Assembly: GCA_963748295.1 (NCBI GenBank)
Contig: CAVVIH010000005.1
Span: forward strand, 744,001 to 808,000
Source of the DNA: CAVVIH01 sp963748295
GTDB taxonomy: Bacteria; Acidobacteriota; Vicinamibacteria; Vicinamibacterales; 2-12-FULL-66-21
Length of the DNA stretch: 64,000 nucleotides
Direction: 5' to 3'
Positions within the stretch are counted from its first letter, which is position 1. Every line of letters begins with the position of its first letter. Of this stretch, positions 16,465 to 26,598 are shown piece by piece. Both the position numbers and the translations under genes were made by a program. Below the pieces are notes generated by a model. That model was given only the letters and a program-made list of their open reading frames with translations, was not told where the DNA came from and made no database searches.

Positions 16465-17171
16465 GCGATTTGCATTTCAAGCACGGAATTCTCATCGGGT
16501 TGATTGCGCTCTGCGCGATGCTGCGGTTCGACGGCAGCACGAGTGCCGCGAATGGCACGATTCGCGGGCGTGTCGAATTGCGGCCGCCGCCTCAAGATCT
16601 CGTGCGGCGCCCGAACCCGGGTGACGTCGGCATGCCGGCGGCGCACGGACCGACCGACCGGCGGCGCAGCGTCGTCTACCTCGACCCGGCGCCGCGCGCG
16701 GCGTTCGATATCCGGGAAGAGCCGCGCGCCAGCATGAACCAGAAGGACGAGACGTTCGTGCCCCACGTGCTCGCGATCGTGGCGGGGACGGTGGTCGACT
16801 TCCCGAACAACGACGAGACCTATCACAACGTCTTCTCGCTCTCGAAGCCGAAGCCATTCGATCTCGGGCGCTATGCGGCAGGCAGTTCGAAGTCGGTCCG
16901 CTTCGACCGCCCCGGCATGGTCAGGGTGTTCTGCGACATCCACGCGCACATGAGCGCGTTCATCCTGGTCTTCTCGCATCGCTACTTCGCGGTGACCGAC
17001 ACCGAGGGACGATACCGCCTCGACAACGTACCGCCGGGCACCTACAACGTCGTCGCCTGGAACGAGGGAACGCGCGAAGACACACGCAAGGTGGTCGTGC
17101 CGGAATCCGGCGGCGACGTCGAGCTGAACTTCGCGCTGGCAAGGTCACCGGCTACTCCGAGCAGGCAATGA
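16461..17171 (+). CDS. Plastocyanin-like protein with carboxypeptidase-regulatory-like domain
   Basis: The start is TTG 16461, overlapping the porin stop as TTGA, giving 236 residues with a signal peptide (HGILIGLIALCAMLRFDGST). A cupredoxin-like domain holds candidate type 1 copper ligands: His in DETYHNVFS, Cys and His in VFCDIHAHM, and Met. A C-terminal segment TDTEGRYRLDNVPPGTYNVV resembles a carboxypeptidase regulatory-like fold. It is the layout seen in methylamine-utilisation-like cupredoxins. Its end overlaps the kinase start by four bases. Confidence 0.8.
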   Translation: MSDLHFKHGILIGLIALCAMLRFDGSTSAANGTIRGRVELRPPPQDLVRRPNPGDVGMPAAHGPTDRRRSVVYLDPAPRAAFDIREEPRASMNQKDETFVPHVLAIVAGTVVDFPNNDETYHNVFSLSKPKPFDLGRYAAGSSKSVRFDRPGMVRVFCDIHAHMSAFILVFSHRYFAVTDTEGRYRLDNVPPGTYNVVAWNEGTREDTRKVVVPESGGDVELNFALARSPATPSRQ

Positions 17172-18931
17172 GGCTCTTCTCGTCGCTGACCAACAGGATC
17201 TTCGTCGCCACGGCCGCGCTCGCCGTGCTCGCGATTGCCGTCGCCGTCTACCGCATCAACGTCGCGGTGACCGCGCAGGCGGAGAACGAGCTGCGCCGAG
17301 GCCTGGTCGAAGCCGCCACCCTGCTCGAGGAACACCGGACGACGCTCTTCGATCACTTCTCGCGCGAGGCGCGCCTGGTCGCCGATCTGTCGAACATGAA
17401 GGCGGCCATCGCGACCGGAGATCCGCCGACGGTGCTGCCGATCGCCACCGACTACCAGCGTCAGATCGGATCCGACCTGTTCGTTGTCACCGACCCGCGC
17501 GGCCGGGTGCTGGCGGAGACCGGACGCATCCGTGTGGCCCCGACCGAAGCGGTCGTCGTCGAAACGCTGGCGAACGCGACTGCCGGCCGCGAGGTCGTCG
17601 CGCTGTGGCCGTACCAGGGCGGCGTGCTGCAGATCGTCGCGGTGCCAAGCTACAGCGGGCCCGAACTGATCGGCACCGTGACCGTCGGCTCCAGCCTGGA
17701 CGAGGCCGCGCTCGCGCGCTTCAAGGCGCTCACCAACAGCGAAATCGCCTTCGCGCTCGGCGGCCAGGTCAGGGCATCCACGCTCGATCCGAGGTTCAAC
17801 GATCGCCTGGCGTCGCTCGTCGGCCGCGCGGATTTTCCGAACGTCGAACTCGATGATGGCGTCTACGCCGCCCTGAGCCGGCCGCTCACCCTGACCAGCT
17901 CGGAGCCCGACACCGCCCGGGTGGCGGCATCTCCCATCACGGCGCTGATCCTGCGATCGCGCACCGAACGCCTGCGGTTCCTGCGAATCGTCCACCGCGA
18001 GCTGGCGGTGACCGCGGTGCTGGCGGTACTCGCCGCCACGATCCTGAGCTACGCCATCGCCCGCAGCATCACGCGTCCGCTTGGCGCCATCACCGCCACG
18101 ATGCGCGACATGGCGTCAACCGGCGACCTCACACGGCGCATGCCCGAAACCTCGAATACCAGCTGGGACGACGAGGACGCGCGGCTGCTCGCGACGACCT
18201 TCAACAGCATGACCGACTCGATCGCCCGCTTCCAGCGGGAGGCATCGCAGAAGGAGCGGCTGTCGTCGCTCGGCCGGCTGTCGACCGTCGTCGCGCACGA
18301 GATCCGCAACCCGCTGATGATCATCAAAGCGGCGCTGCGGTCGCTCAAGACGCGCGAGGTGACACCGGACGACGTCAAGACGGCGGTGTCGGACATCGAC
18401 GAGGAGGTTGCACGGCTCAATCGAATCGTCTCCGAGGTCCTCGATTTCGCGCGCCCGATCAAGTTCGACCTGACCACCGTCGACATCAACGCGCTGTGCG
18501 CGGACGCGGCACACGCGACGGCTTCGGACGATGAGGGGATCCGCATCCAGCTGGATCTCGAAGAACGCCTGCCTTCCGTCACGACCGACGGCGAACGCCT
18601 CAGAATCGCGCTGGTGAACATCCTGAGCAACGCCCAGCACGCCGCTGGCGCCGCCGGCGGTCAGCAGCCCGGGAAAGACGCGGAATTCGTCCGCCTGCGG
18701 ACACGGCGGCAGGGGGCGGACCGCATCGCCATCGAGGTCCGCGACCACGGAACGGGGATTGCACCGGATGATCTGCCGCGGGTGTTCGATCCCTACTTCA
18801 CGACGCGTCGGACGGGAACCGGTCTCGGCCTTGCCATCTCCCGCAACATCGTTGAGGGCCTTGGCGGCGTCATCACGGTTTCGAGCCAGAAAGGCCGCGG
18901 AACGGAAGTACGCATCGAGCTGCCGCTCTAG
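17168..18931 (+). CDS. Membrane sensor histidine kinase (NtrB/AtoS-like)
   Basis: A 587-residue kinase with two transmembrane helices (about 8-30 and 278-300) around a 245-residue periplasmic sensor, then HAMP (about 300-352), HisKA with the phospho-acceptor His377 in VVAHEIRNPL, and HATPase with N box ALVNILSNAQHA, G1 DHGTGIA and G2 GTGLGLAISRNIVEG. It partners with the sigma-54 response regulator that starts five bases downstream. Its cupredoxin-like and porin neighbours hint at a metal or redox signal. Confidence 0.93.
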   Translation: MRLFSSLTNRIFVATAALAVLAIAVAVYRINVAVTAQAENELRRGLVEAATLLEEHRTTLFDHFSREARLVADLSNMKAAIATGDPPTVLPIATDYQRQIGSDLFVVTDPRGRVLAETGRIRVAPTEAVVVETLANATAGREVVALWPYQGGVLQIVAVPSYSGPELIGTVTVGSSLDEAALARFKALTNSEIAFALGGQVRASTLDPRFNDRLASLVGRADFPNVELDDGVYAALSRPLTLTSSEPDTARVAASPITALILRSRTERLRFLRIVHRELAVTAVLAVLAATILSYAIARSITRPLGAITATMRDMASTGDLTRRMPETSNTSWDDEDARLLATTFNSMTDSIARFQREASQKERLSSLGRLSTVVAHEIRNPLMIIKAALRSLKTREVTPDDVKTAVSDIDEEVARLNRIVSEVLDFARPIKFDLTTVDINALCADAAHATASDDEGIRIQLDLEERLPSVTTDGERLRIALVNILSNAQHAAGAAGGQQPGKDAEFVRLRTRRQGADRIAIEVRDHGTGIAPDDLPRVFDPYFTTRRTGTGLGLAISRNIVEGLGGVITVSSQKGRGTEVRIELPL

Positions 18932-18936
18932 AACAT

Positions 18937-20289
<1,353 letters not shown>

Positions 20290-20416
20290 CCAGCAACGAC
20301 ATTCCGCGTCGATCCGCCCCCATCCGCGTCTTACGTGAGCCGTAAACGCGTTTCGCCGCTGGTAACGGCGGCGGGCCTCGAACGCCGTTCTGGCGCGATT
20401 CCCCGCATGTTCGTCC

Positions 20417-20432
20417 GGGCACCCGCCTTGCC
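20417..20432 (+). promoter_or_regulatory. Sigma-54 (-24/-12) promoter of the cupredoxin lipoprotein gene
   Basis: GGGCACCCGCCTTGCC fits TGGCAC-N5-TTGC with the invariant GG (-24) and GC (-12) ten bases apart and only the first and last bases off. A start about 12 bases downstream would leave a 90-base leader before the ATG at 20534. The palindrome-like TTACG-N5-CGTAA at 20331-20345 is a possible activator site about 75 bases upstream. Confidence 0.72.
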
Positions 20433-20533
20433 TTGAGGAGTGTATCGCTGCGCGTGCGACGGGAGCCGGAGGTACAGGCCGGAGGAGCGGTTTCGGGATG
20501 CGCGCGCGGCGATATCCACCATACGGAGGAAGC

Positions 20534-20968
20534 ATGCGTATCACCCATGGAATCCAGATCGCGCTCGTGGCGACGGCCGTCGCGAGCTGCGGAGGCGGTG
20601 GCTACGGCGGCCCGACGTCGCCGGGCGGCGGCAGCACCGGGGCCGTCGGCGCCACGATCACGATTCGATCGAATGGCACCGTCGAACCCGCGGAAGTCAA
20701 TATCTCGGTTGGCCAGCGCGTCAGGTTCGTCAACGAGGACGGCCGCCAGCACCAGCCGACGTCGAATCCGCACCTGTCACACACCGACTGCCCGGCGCTG
20801 AATCTCCCGATCATGAACACGGGCAACTCGATGAACACCGGCGCATTCGATCAGATCAAGGCGTGCGGTTTTCACGACCACCAGAACCCTGACACTGAAG
20901 GGCTGCGCGGCACGATTCGCGTCGGCGGCGCCGGCGGACCTGCCGGGCCGGTTTACGTCAGGCCTTAA
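20534..20968 (+). CDS. Cupredoxin-like lipoprotein
   Basis: The ATG at 20534 follows the ribosome site ACGGAGGA. The 144-residue product has a lipobox VASC (Cys19), a Gly/Pro/Ser linker, and a plastocyanin-like domain with EVNISVGQRVRFVNEDGRQH (first His), SHTDCPAL and ACGFHDHQNP as possible copper ligands. Cupredoxins carry electrons in the periplasm. The extra Cys residues make the exact site uncertain. It is probably driven by the sigma-54 promoter at 20417. Confidence 0.8.
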   Translation: MRITHGIQIALVATAVASCGGGGYGGPTSPGGGSTGAVGATITIRSNGTVEPAEVNISVGQRVRFVNEDGRQHQPTSNPHLSHTDCPALNLPIMNTGNSMNTGAFDQIKACGFHDHQNPDTEGLRGTIRVGGAGGPAGPVYVRP

Positions 20969-20969
20969 A

Positions 20970-21092
20970 CACGTCGACGTACACGTGCGACGTGCGACGT
21001 GCGACGTGCTGGCTTGCCACGTGCGGCGTGCGACGTGCCCACGTGCACGTGCTAGCGTGTCACGTGCGCACGTGCTGCGTGCACAGCCAAGG
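20970..21092. repeat. CACGTG-family word-repeat tract
   Basis: About 120 bases made almost wholly of ACGTGCG/CACGTGC words, in both orientations, between the cupredoxin stop and the barrel gene start. It belongs to the family of the inverted pair at 12479-12526 and 13028-13076 and shares CGACGTGCGACGTGC with them. Confidence 0.75.
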
Positions 21093-21100
21093 AGCTCATT

Positions 21101-21959
21101 TGAAAGCTATCGCGACGCCGCTGTTGGTTCTGTTGTTCCCTGCCCTGCTGCTGGCGCAGGACGCGCCTGCGACGCCGGCGGCGCCGCCTCCGGTGCAGCC
21201 CGCGCAGGCGGATCCCCCGCGAAAGCGGATCCCGATGTGCGCGTGGATCCGCTGCAGCCGGACTTCAACCTGACCGCGCTGCCGACGACCCTGCGGCTGC
21301 CGCGCGGCAAGTGGGCGTTCCGCCTCACGCATCGGTTCACGCGGCCGCTCGGCGAGGGGAACTTCGGCGACCTGCTGGCGGACGCGTTCGGGTTCGACGG
21401 GAGCGCCCAGATCGGACTGGAGCTGCGCTACGGGCTGACGCGCGGCACGCAGGTCGGCGTGCATCGCACGAGCGATCGCACCATCCAGTTCTTCGGGCAG
21501 CACAACTTCCTCAACGAGCGCGGCGGTGCGCCGCTCGGCCTCGACGCGGTCGCGTCGATTGAAGGCGAGAACAACCTGCAGGAGCACTACCAGTCGGCGC
21601 TCGGCGCGGTGCTGTCGAAGAACGTGAAGACGTATGCGGCGTTGTACCTCGAGCCGATCGTCGTCCTCAACACGAACCCGTTCGACGACGGCGACAGCGA
21701 TACGCTGATGCTGGGAATCGGCGGCCGCCTGCGCTTCCGGCCGTCGTGGTACCTGGTCGGCGAGATCACGCCGCGGCTCGCCGGCTACGATCCCGGCGCC
21801 AGCCAGGCGAGCATCGGCGTGGAAGGACGCGCCGGCGGGCACCTGTTCCAGGTGAATTTCTCGAACGCGTTCGGCACGACCTATGGCCAGATCGCACGCG
21901 GCGCGTTCGACAACGACCACTGGTATATCGGGTTCAATATCTCGAGGAAGTTCTTCTGA
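21101..21959 (+). CDS. DUF5777-like outer-membrane barrel, signal peptide and body in different frames
   Basis: TTG 21101 opens a clear signal peptide (KAIATPLLVLLFPALLLAQD) and a Pro/Ala linker. At the C5 run 21214-21218 the coding frame changes; the body DPLQPDFNLTALPTTLRLPR and on to FNISRKFF is in the next frame. One missing C restores a continuous protein of about 285 residues. The body is a beta-barrel like DUF5777 proteins, with a terminal Phe. It lies downstream of the cupredoxin lipoprotein and may share its role. The shift looks like a homopolymer error. Confidence 0.75.
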
Positions 21960-21963
21960 GGCC

Positions 21964-22090
21964 CCAAGACAATCCCAAACTCCCAAAAAGACCAACTCCA
22001 ATTCTTTCTGGGCATGGGGTTTCTTGGGAGTTGGGAGTTGGCATTTGGATTGGTTTTTTGGGAGTTGGCTTTTTGGGAGTTGGGATTTGC
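21964..22090. repeat. TCCCAA-family hairpin between convergent genes
   Basis: Left arm AATCCCAAACTCCCAAAAAG plus ACCAACTCC (21971-21999) is mirrored by 22061-22087 with few mismatches, and further GGGAGTTGG words lie between. It separates the convergent barrel and enoyl-CoA hydratase genes and could end transcription from both sides. Confidence 0.75.
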
Positions 22091-22092
22091 GA

Positions 22093-22866
22093 TCACCGCC
22101 CGGTGAACTTCGCCTTGCGCTTCTCGAGGAACGCAGCCGTCCCCTCCTGCTTGTCCTCGGACGAATAGCAGAGCGCCTGCGCGAGCGTCTCGATCAGCAG
22201 ACCGGAGTCGAGATCGACGCGCGCGGACGCCTGCAGGGCGAGCTTGGCCAGCCGTGCGGCGAGAGGACCTTGCCGCAGGATCCGCTTCGCCAGCTCGCGC
22301 ACGCGCACCTGCAGCTGCGAGGCGGGCATGACGGCCGTCACCAGGCCGATCTCGAGCGCCTGCTTCGCATCGATGATCTCGCCGGTCAGGATCAAGTGCG
22401 CCGCCCATCCCGCGCCGACGATCCGCGGCAGACGCTGCGTGGCGCCCGCTCCGGGAATGATGCCCAGGCCGAGCTCCGGCTGCCCGAACTTCGCGGTGTC
22501 GGAGGCGACGCGAATGTCGCAGGCCAGTGCCAGCTCGCAGCCGCCGCCGAGCGCATACCCGTTGATCGCGGCGATCGTCGGGCGCGGAAACCGCTCGACC
22601 GCCGAGAATAGCGACGAGTTGATCGCGGCGAGCCCGTCGTCGCGCGAGCGGGCCCTGATGTCATTGATGTCCGCGCCGGAGACGAACGCGGATTCTCCGG
22701 CGCCGGTAATCACCAGCACGCCCACGGCCGGGTCGGCGGCGAGCGCTTGCAGCGCCGCGTGGCACTCGTCGACCGTTTCGCGGTTCAGCGCATTCTTGAC
22801 CGACGGCCGATCGATGACGAGCGCCGCTATACCTTCTTCGATTGAGACACGAACGTTCTTGTGCAT
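22093..22866 (-). CDS. Enoyl-CoA hydratase/isomerase family protein
   Basis: The ATG at 22866 gives 257 residues of crotonase fold. The oxyanion-hole segments are ESAFVSGADINDI and AAINGYALGGGCELALACDI, and the two acidic positions of hydratases fall in GGGCELAL and FGQPELGLGIIPGAGATQRL. The C-terminal trimer helix is present (EGTAAFLEKRKAKFTGR). It likely hydrates 2-enoyl-CoA in beta-oxidation. It stands alone, divergent from the receiver gene. Confidence 0.95.
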   Translation of the reverse strand: MHKNVRVSIEEGIAALVIDRPSVKNALNRETVDECHAALQALAADPAVGVLVITGAGESAFVSGADINDIRARSRDDGLAAINSSLFSAVERFPRPTIAAINGYALGGGCELALACDIRVASDTAKFGQPELGLGIIPGAGATQRLPRIVGAGWAAHLILTGEIIDAKQALEIGLVTAVMPASQLQVRVRELAKRILRQGPLAARLAKLALQASARVDLDSGLLIETLAQALCYSSEDKQEGTAAFLEKRKAKFTGR

Positions 22867-22980
22867 ATTCAATACGCGCTCAGGCGCAACGTGTGCGGAT
22901 TCGCCACACCACCGGCATCCGGTCGAGCCCGGCGGTACAACGTCCGCTGATAGTGTGATATAGATTCCGCAAGAGTATCC

Positions 22981-23364
22981 GTGGCGTCCCTTCTCCTCGT
23001 AGACGATGACCTCTCTCTCCTGGGTGCGCTGAGCCGTTTCCTCGCCGACAGCGGCTTTGAGGTCGTGCCCTGCAGCACGTTTGAAGACGCGAAGCGCGAG
23101 ATCGGAACCCTGCGCCCGGAGATTCTGGTCACGGATGTGCGCCTCGGTGCGTTCAACGGGCTGCAGCTGGCGCTGCTCGCGCGCGATGTCCGGCCGGACG
23201 TACGCGTGGTGGTGTTCTCGGGTTACGACGACCCGGTGCTGAAAGAAGAAGCCCGGAGGATCGGGGCCACCTACCTGGTGAAGCCGGTGTCGGGCCACAC
23301 GCTCGTGCAGGAGCTGCGGGCGACAGCGTCAGGCCGAAGCGACAAGCCTGTGGTTCTCGAGTGA
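22981..23364 (+). CDS. Single-domain response regulator
   Basis: Starting with GTG 22981, the 127-residue protein is a bare receiver: acidic pocket LLLVDDDLS, phospho-acceptor Asp52 in ILVTDVRLG, Ser/Thr switch in VVVFSGYDD and Lys in YLVKPVSG. No output domain follows. Its last 36 bases overlap the 3' end of the convergent sigma-54 activator gene. Confidence 0.92.
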   Translation: MASLLLVDDDLSLLGALSRFLADSGFEVVPCSTFEDAKREIGTLRPEILVTDVRLGAFNGLQLALLARDVRPDVRVVVFSGYDDPVLKEEARRIGATYLVKPVSGHTLVQELRATASGRSDKPVVLE

Positions 23365-24456
23365 ACCGTCACCCCGCCCCACACCCGCTCTGAACTGCTG
23401 AAACGGCATGTGGCACTGATGCTTCCGGAGGAAGTTCAGGAAGCGCTTGTAATCCGCCGCCGGCATGTTGAACAGCTCCACGAGCACGCGGTAGCTGCCC
23501 GACGTCTGCTGCAGTCCCATTCCGACCAGCGTGCGCAGATCGTCACGCGTCAGGTCGCGCGACATGAACGGTCCGTAGACCACCGTCCAGAACGACTGGC
23601 GGCCGTGGATGATCTGCTGATACAGCGACTCCGCGACGCTGACGCGCGACGCGGGACCGGCCGCGGCCGGCGACGCTTTCGGCGTCCTGCGGATCTCGGC
23701 CGGCAGATCGGCCACGGTGACGGCGGCAGTGGAATCCGACCCGCGCACGGTGAGCCGCTCGATGAGATTCTTCAGCTCCCGCACGTTCCCCGGCCAGTTG
23801 TAGGCCAGCAGCATCGCCCACGCATCCGGCGCGAAGCGGATGCGCGTCGTCGAATACTCCTTGGCGAACAGCTCCATGAAATGTTCGAGCAGGAGCGGGA
23901 TGTCTTCGACGCGATCGCGCAGCGCCGGGACGGTGAGGTGAATGACGTTCAGGCGGTAATAGAGATCCTCGCGAAACGTCTTGGCCGCAACCCCGCTGAG
24001 CAGGTCGCGGTTCGTGGCGGCGATGACCCGCACATCCACTCGGCCATTTGACCGCGTCGCGCCGACCCGCTGGATTTCGCCGCTCTCGAGGAACCGGAGC
24101 AGCAGGCTCTGCATCCTCGGGCTCGTTTCGCCGATTTCGTCCATGAACACGGTGCCGCGATGCGCCATCTCCAGGACGCCGACGCGATCGCGAAAGGCAC
24201 CCGTGAAACTGCCGCGTTCGTGTCCGAACAGTTCGCTCTCCAGGAGCGTTTCTGTAATCGCGGCGCAGTTGACGGTGATGAGCGGAAACGAACCGCGGGA
24301 GCCGTCCGCGTGAATCAGGCGGGAAACGATCTCCTTGCCGACTCCGCTTTCTCCGGTGATGAGGACCTTGGCGTCGGTGCGGGCAGCCGACCGAATATCT
24401 TCCCGCAGTGTCTGGATGACACGGCTGTTACCAATGAGCCTGAGCGGTTCTTGCAT
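23329..24456 (-). CDS. Orphan sigma-54 activator with SFW/DYKRF C-terminal domain (copy 1)
   Basis: A 375-residue activator without receiver or PAS domain. The AAA+ domain covers about 8-240: Walker A GESGVGKE, the sigma-54 loop in the variant form GSFTGA, Walker B GTVFMDEIGE, and WPGNVRELKNLIE. The last 100 residues hold an unusual block: LYQQIIHGRQSFWTVVYGPF, SRDLTRDDLRTLV, GSYRVLVELFNM and DYKRFLNFLRKHQC. The same block recurs in the activators at 55704 and 57782, replacing the standard Fis-type end. Its own promoter looks sigma-70. Confidence 0.92.
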   Translation of the reverse strand: MQEPLRLIGNSRVIQTLREDIRSAARTDAKVLITGESGVGKEIVSRLIHADGSRGSFPLITVNCAAITETLLESELFGHERGSFTGAFRDRVGVLEMAHRGTVFMDEIGETSPRMQSLLLRFLESGEIQRVGATRSNGRVDVRVIAATNRDLLSGVAAKTFREDLYYRLNVIHLTVPALRDRVEDIPLLLEHFMELFAKEYSTTRIRFAPDAWAMLLAYNWPGNVRELKNLIERLTVRGSDSTAAVTVADLPAEIRRTPKASPAAAGPASRVSVAESLYQQIIHGRQSFWTVVYGPFMSRDLTRDDLRTLVGMGLQQTSGSYRVLVELFNMPAADYKRFLNFLRKHQCHMPFQQFRAGVGRGDGSLENHRLVASA

Positions 24457-24493
24457 GGCGCGGTGCTGATTCTATGAAAAGAACGGAAGCACG

Positions 24494-24523
24494 GTTATAG
24501 GCGAGACGCTAAGTCCTTGTCAA
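24494..24523 (-). promoter_or_regulatory. Sigma-70 promoter of the orphan activator gene
   Basis: On the minus strand TTGACA (24518-24523) and TATAAC (24494-24499) are separated by 18 bases, about 38 bases before the ATG at 24456. This is the best sigma-70 match in the window. Confidence 0.7.
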
Positions 24524-24554
24524 GAAAAGATATGTAACGTCACACCCGTATGCA

Positions 24555-25925
24555 CTATTGCGCACCATCCTGGTGCAGATTCACCTGATTCTTCCCCGTA
24601 GCCTTGGCGCGCAGCAGCGCGGTATCGGCCTTGGTCACGAGCGCGTCGCGCGTCACGTCCGGGCTCGCCGTCGAGACGCCAACGCTCACCGTGAGCGGTA
24701 CAGGCACACCCGATCGCAGCCCGGTCGCGAAGTGCTGTTCCACCTGACGGCGTATGCGTTCGGCGATGCGCAGCGCCGTCGATGCCCCCGCGCCCGGCAT
24801 CAGGATCACGAACTCTTCTCCGCCGTAGCGCGCGCACACGTCGAAGATGCGCACCGCGCGGCGCAGAATCTCGGCGACTTCCTTGAGCGCCATGTCTCCG
24901 ACCAGGTGCCCCTGCGTGTCGTTCAGCTCCTTGAAGTTGTCGAGATCCAGCAGCAGCAGCGAGAGATCGTCCTGCTGGCGCCGCTGGCGTTGCAACTCCT
25001 GTTCGAGCCGCGTTTCGAAGTAGCGGCGGTTGAACAACCCGGTCAAAGCGTCGACGGTCGCGAGGTGCGCCAGATCGTTCGTGCGATCGCGGAGCAGCTC
25101 GCGCGACACCGCGAGCGCCGCGGGCACCGACATCAGCATGAGCGCCGAGAGATCCGCATCGGTGAACGGCTCGCCGTTCTTCTTATCCGTTAACGCGATC
25201 ACGGCGACAACCCCGTCGGGGCCCGACAGCGGAAGCGCGACGTAGGAGTCCGTCCGGTAGCGCCGGCGGGCAACCTGCCCAGGCATCCCGCTCACACTCG
25301 ATACAACGATCGGCGCGCCGGTAACGAACACGCGGCCGAGCACGCCTTCGCCGGGGGCGACGCGCACGTGCTCGACGAGCACTGCCGGATAGCCGCACGT
25401 CGCGGTGATCGCCAGGCTGTTCTCCTGCGGCAGGAACACCGCGAGCGCGCCGATCTCGGCGTCAACCGCGCGCGCCATGTGCTCGAGGATGACGTTCTGC
25501 AGCGTCGCACTGTCGGAGATGGCGAGGAGCGCGCGCGAGAAATGGCCGATGCTTTCGCTCCGTCGGTCCGCTTCGCCGCGCTGTACTTTCAGCTGCACGA
25601 GCTGGAGGGCGGCCGTGACGACGCCGCCCAGCGCGTCGATCCAGTCGGCGTCGAGCGCCCCCGCGACGAGCATCTCCGTCGGCGTCTTCGCATGTCCGAG
25701 CACGATCCGTGTCGCTGGATCCGCGCCGGGCGCCTCCAGCGGCGTCTCCGACCGCGCAATCGTGTGCCAATCTGATCCCTTCAACGAGCGGATCGCGCAC
25801 GCCACGCCCAGTCTCGCGCCGACCTGCCGCACCGCCAGGTGACAGGCGTCGGCAACGCTGGCGGCGCGGCCGATCTCGAGACCCAGCGTCACCAGGCGCA
25901 GCTCCTCAGTGGTGGACAAGCTCAC
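24555..25925 (-). CDS. GAF-domain diguanylate cyclase
   Basis: GTG 25925 is preferred as start because GGGGAG lies seven bases upstream; the open frame extends to 25994. The 456-residue protein has one or two GAF-like domains (about 1-290, including GVLGRVFVTGAPIVV) and a GGDEF domain from about 295 with LTGLFNRRYFETRL, LDLDNFKELNDTQGHLVGD and the active-site variant YGGEEFVIL. It should make cyclic di-GMP, the ligand of the PilZ proteins in the Tad operon. No receiver or transmembrane part is seen. Confidence 0.9.
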   Translation of the reverse strand: MSLSTTEELRLVTLGLEIGRAASVADACHLAVRQVGARLGVACAIRSLKGSDWHTIARSETPLEAPGADPATRIVLGHAKTPTEMLVAGALDADWIDALGGVVTAALQLVQLKVQRGEADRRSESIGHFSRALLAISDSATLQNVILEHMARAVDAEIGALAVFLPQENSLAITATCGYPAVLVEHVRVAPGEGVLGRVFVTGAPIVVSSVSGMPGQVARRRYRTDSYVALPLSGPDGVVAVIALTDKKNGEPFTDADLSALMLMSVPAALAVSRELLRDRTNDLAHLATVDALTGLFNRRYFETRLEQELQRQRRQQDDLSLLLLDLDNFKELNDTQGHLVGDMALKEVAEILRRAVRIFDVCARYGGEEFVILMPGAGASTALRIAERIRRQVEQHFATGLRSGVPVPLTVSVGVSTASPDVTRDALVTKADTALLRAKATGKNQVNLHQDGAQ

Positions 25926-26122
25926 AGCCGTTCTCCCCGAAAGCGCGGTATTGGGAGAGTTTTGTCCCCGCAATCCGGCGACTTCCACTAACACGGCATT
26001 CCCGACTCATCAGAAATGGCCCGACATTCGCGATTGGCGCGGCGGCATACGGAACGCCACTTGCAGTTTTGTCAGACTTTGACACTCCGATACCTGTCCA
26101 CTTTGCGGCGGGGAGAGGCTCG

Positions 26123-26359
26123 ATGAATATTCGTTTCATCTCTACTCTGACGGCTGACGACGAAAACCAGATTGCGCCCGCGCTCGTGAAAGCCGTCGGA
26201 GCACTGCTCGACCAGCTGCCGATCGCCTACACCGTGCGAATCGAAACAACAGGCGCGCAGGTCTATCAGCATAGCCATCCAGCGTTCGAAGCCACGTATA
26301 CCGGCGAGAACGCCCACCCCGCATTCGACCTCTCCGGAGTCGACGCGCTCAAATCCTGA
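26123..26359 (+). CDS. Small hypothetical protein
   Basis: A 78-residue protein (MNIRFISTLTADDENQIAPA) with a good ribosome site GGGGAGAGG eight bases before the ATG. It has one predicted amphipathic helix (IAPALVKAVGALLDQLP) and a strand IAYTVRIET followed by a His-rich turn YQHSHPAFEATY. No family is recognised. It is divergent from the diguanylate cyclase. Confidence 0.65.
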   Translation: MNIRFISTLTADDENQIAPALVKAVGALLDQLPIAYTVRIETTGAQVYQHSHPAFEATYTGENAHPAFDLSGVDALKS

Positions 26360-26598
26360 GCGCCGCGTCGCGGCCCGTCCTCGTGCACAGCCACCTCGTT
26401 CTAGCTGCAAGCAGACTTCCGCTGCCGTCTCAGGCGAATTGTGCCCGCGGACGATCCCGGCTTCCCCGCGCCCGTCGCTGATAACTGCAGGCATTGCTTC
26501 AGGATGCGGCGAGACCGATGCTCGCAGCTCCTAATCGACTGCAAGACTGCACCCAACTCGAGCGCCGACGGTCATCCATGGGATGCTACACTCGCTTC

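Noticed and set aside
20395..20412. TGGCGCGATTCCCCGC as a second sigma-54 element
   Set aside because: GG and GC are eleven rather than ten bases apart, which is not tolerated by sigma-54.
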